The position numbers were made by a program, and so were the translations under genes. Source: Nautilus pompilius (Eukaryota > Mollusca > Cephalopoda > Nautilida > Nautilidae). Taken from it: 64,000 bases of DNA. The notes below the pieces were generated by a model. It was not told where the DNA came from, did not search any database, and saw only the letters and a list, made by a program, of their open reading frames with translations. The stretch lies in NCBI GenBank assembly GCA_018389105.1, contig JACATO010000184.1, positions 1 through 64,000 on the forward strand, in the 5' to 3' direction. Numbering within the stretch: the stretch's first letter is position 1; every line of letters starts with the position of its first letter. Positions 62,589 to 64,000 of the stretch are shown here, piece by piece.

Positions 62589-64000
62589 CAGTTGCAACAA
62601 AAATTATGAGCGGATTTGGAGAAATATTTTCAGATGTTCATAACTTTTGCTAAAATGACCAATAGCAGCACATTTATATATCAGATGAAAGATAATGTAT
62701 CAGTGTTTCAGATGCTTTTTAAGCCTCACCGTAAATGTGTACAAAAAAATTCTGTTTCTCAAAATAATTTTATTGTCATTTTATAGTGGCAGAAATTGTA
62801 AGCGGATTTCATGATTCGATCTAGACAATGTATATTTGCAAAATAAGGCACTTTCTTGCCAACCAAAACATTAAATACTTTCTAGTATTTGGTAGGATAC
62901 CTGAAATTACTGATCGTGGTATGACAGTGAGAGGACATTTAATTGATCAGCTTGTTCCAATAGTCAACCATAAATTTACCCAATAATTCTTCCATATTTT
63001 CATGCAACTCACTCAATTTCATTGGCATTGAAACTCTAATCCCTCCACCTAGTGTATGCCACATGTTCTCTATTGGATTTAAATCCAGAGACTGAGGAGG
63101 CCATTCGAGAAGAGAGGTTTCATAGGTTGGAACCAATGCTTAATGGTATTCACAGTGTGAATAGGTGCATTGTCCTGCTGGAAGATCCAAGTTCAGAGCA
63201 AATTCTCAGCATATGGTTTGAAGTCATTTCTCAAGATGTGCAAATATCTGTTCTGTGCAAAGTTCCCTTGATTTCATAAATCTGACCAATTCCATGTCCA
63301 GAGAAACAGCCCCAAATCATAATGCTCACAACACCCTTTTGAACAGATGGAAGAATACATTTCTAATTGAACCCTTCACTGATTTTGTGTCAGACATATT
63401 CACACCGTCAGAACCAAACAGATTGAACTTGGATTCTTCCGACCAGACAACTTTGGACAACATTTCTGGAGTCTAGTCAGTGTTTTCCCTGCAAACTTGA
63501 GATGGTGCAAGCATTTTTTTTTCGGGAAATAAACAGCTGCTTCCTGGCAATCCTCCAATTCAGTCCAAACTCATGCCGTCAGTTCCTGACAGTCTGCACA
63601 CTGATCCTCCCATCTTTCCACTCCTGAATGTTCCTATGGATGTCCACAGCCGTCTTCATACAATCAGCTTCAGATAGCCTATGGATGCACTGGTCCAATC
63701 TTTGTGTAGTTTTTATAAGCCGGCAGGAATGCAGATGATCACTATTCTGTCCAGTAACTTGGTAGAGGTCCCAGGCTGTCTGCAGGCTGTTTTACTGTTT
63801 CCGATTTCCTTGGAGATTCGGGAATAAATAAATTACAGCTTTCAAAGCTCAGCATTTCTTGAACAAGTAGTTGGAGAAAGGCTAGGAAATATAGTCTTTC
63901 CAAGAAAATGATAATTAGTTATATATTAGCCACACAAGTGATAAATATCATTAGGCCTATAAAATCCTCTACCATCATATGAAATTATTCAACTGTTCAG
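62589..64000 (-). mobile_element. Tc1-like DNA transposon, extends past the window
   Basis: On the minus strand: RISKEIGNSKTACRQPGTST near 63810 (HTH), LAPSQVCRENTD-TPEMLSKV near 63500-63450, VVWSEESKFNLFGSDGVNMS near 63440-63390 (first catalytic acid region; Glu where Asp is usual), and SLLEWPPQSLDLNPIENMWH near 63110-63060 (third acid region). The left end near 62589 reads CAGTTGCAACAAAAATTATG. The HTH lies close to the right window edge, so the 5' end of the element is outside. A few stops and shifts. Confidence 0.85.

Overview
The window is animal genomic DNA: AT-rich, with short exons bounded by clear AG/GT splice sites and long introns full of decayed cut-and-paste DNA transposons. I read it as the middle of one very large gene on the + strand. 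No start codon, promoter, terminal stop or poly(A) signal belonging to this gene lies inside the window, so both ends are outside. The product is a secreted mosaic protein: Ser/Thr/Pro-rich (mucin-like) stretches mixed with F5/8 type C (discoidin) domains, then an LDL-receptor class A module, thrombospondin type 1 (TSP1) repeats, a TIL (trypsin-inhibitor-like) Cys-rich domain and VWC-type Cys clusters. This mixture is typical of the SCO-spondin / hemocytin (hemolectin) / gel-forming mucin group. The organism is an invertebrate metazoan; I cannot name the phylum from sequence alone.

Layout. 1-8,760: a tandem array of a ~2.1-kb unit holding three exons in the order A (mucin-like), D (a ~142-residue Cys-to-Cys domain) and B (mucin-like). 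Four A-D-B units are visible and the array enters from the left. It ends at 8.76 kb in a hybrid, decayed exon. 10.6-12.1 kb: a canonical two-exon F5/8C domain. 15.95-26.1 kb: short mucin-like exons, including seven near-identical tandem copies of one 78-bp exon plus intron (19.5-21.5 kb, ~275-bp period). 29.46-32.57 kb: one 3.1-kb exon made of ~345-bp (115-residue) Ser/Pro repeats. 38.0-44.8 kb: a diverged F5/8C-like domain on two exons. 45.6-46.6 kb: LDLa. 48.0 kb: a 30-bp mucin-like micro-exon. 50.0-61.5 kb: TSP1, a VWC-type end, TSP1, TSP1, TIL, a second VWC-type end, TSP1; the gene then leaves the window.

Almost all exons in the mucin-like part start and end in phase 1, so any exon can be duplicated, lost or skipped without breaking the frame. 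The gene has used this at three scales: 2.1-kb multi-exon units, 275-bp single exon-plus-intron units, and 345-bp units inside one exon. The product is probably an adhesive or gel-forming secreted protein of variable length.

The introns hold at least thirteen DNA-transposon remnants: Tigger/pogo and jerky-like elements, five Tc1-like copies, an irritans-type mariner, a piggyBac derivative with TTAA ends, a hAT-type non-autonomous element with an 8-bp target duplication, and a TIR MITE. I recognised no retrovirus-like or LTR element, no tRNA or rRNA gene and no CRISPR array.
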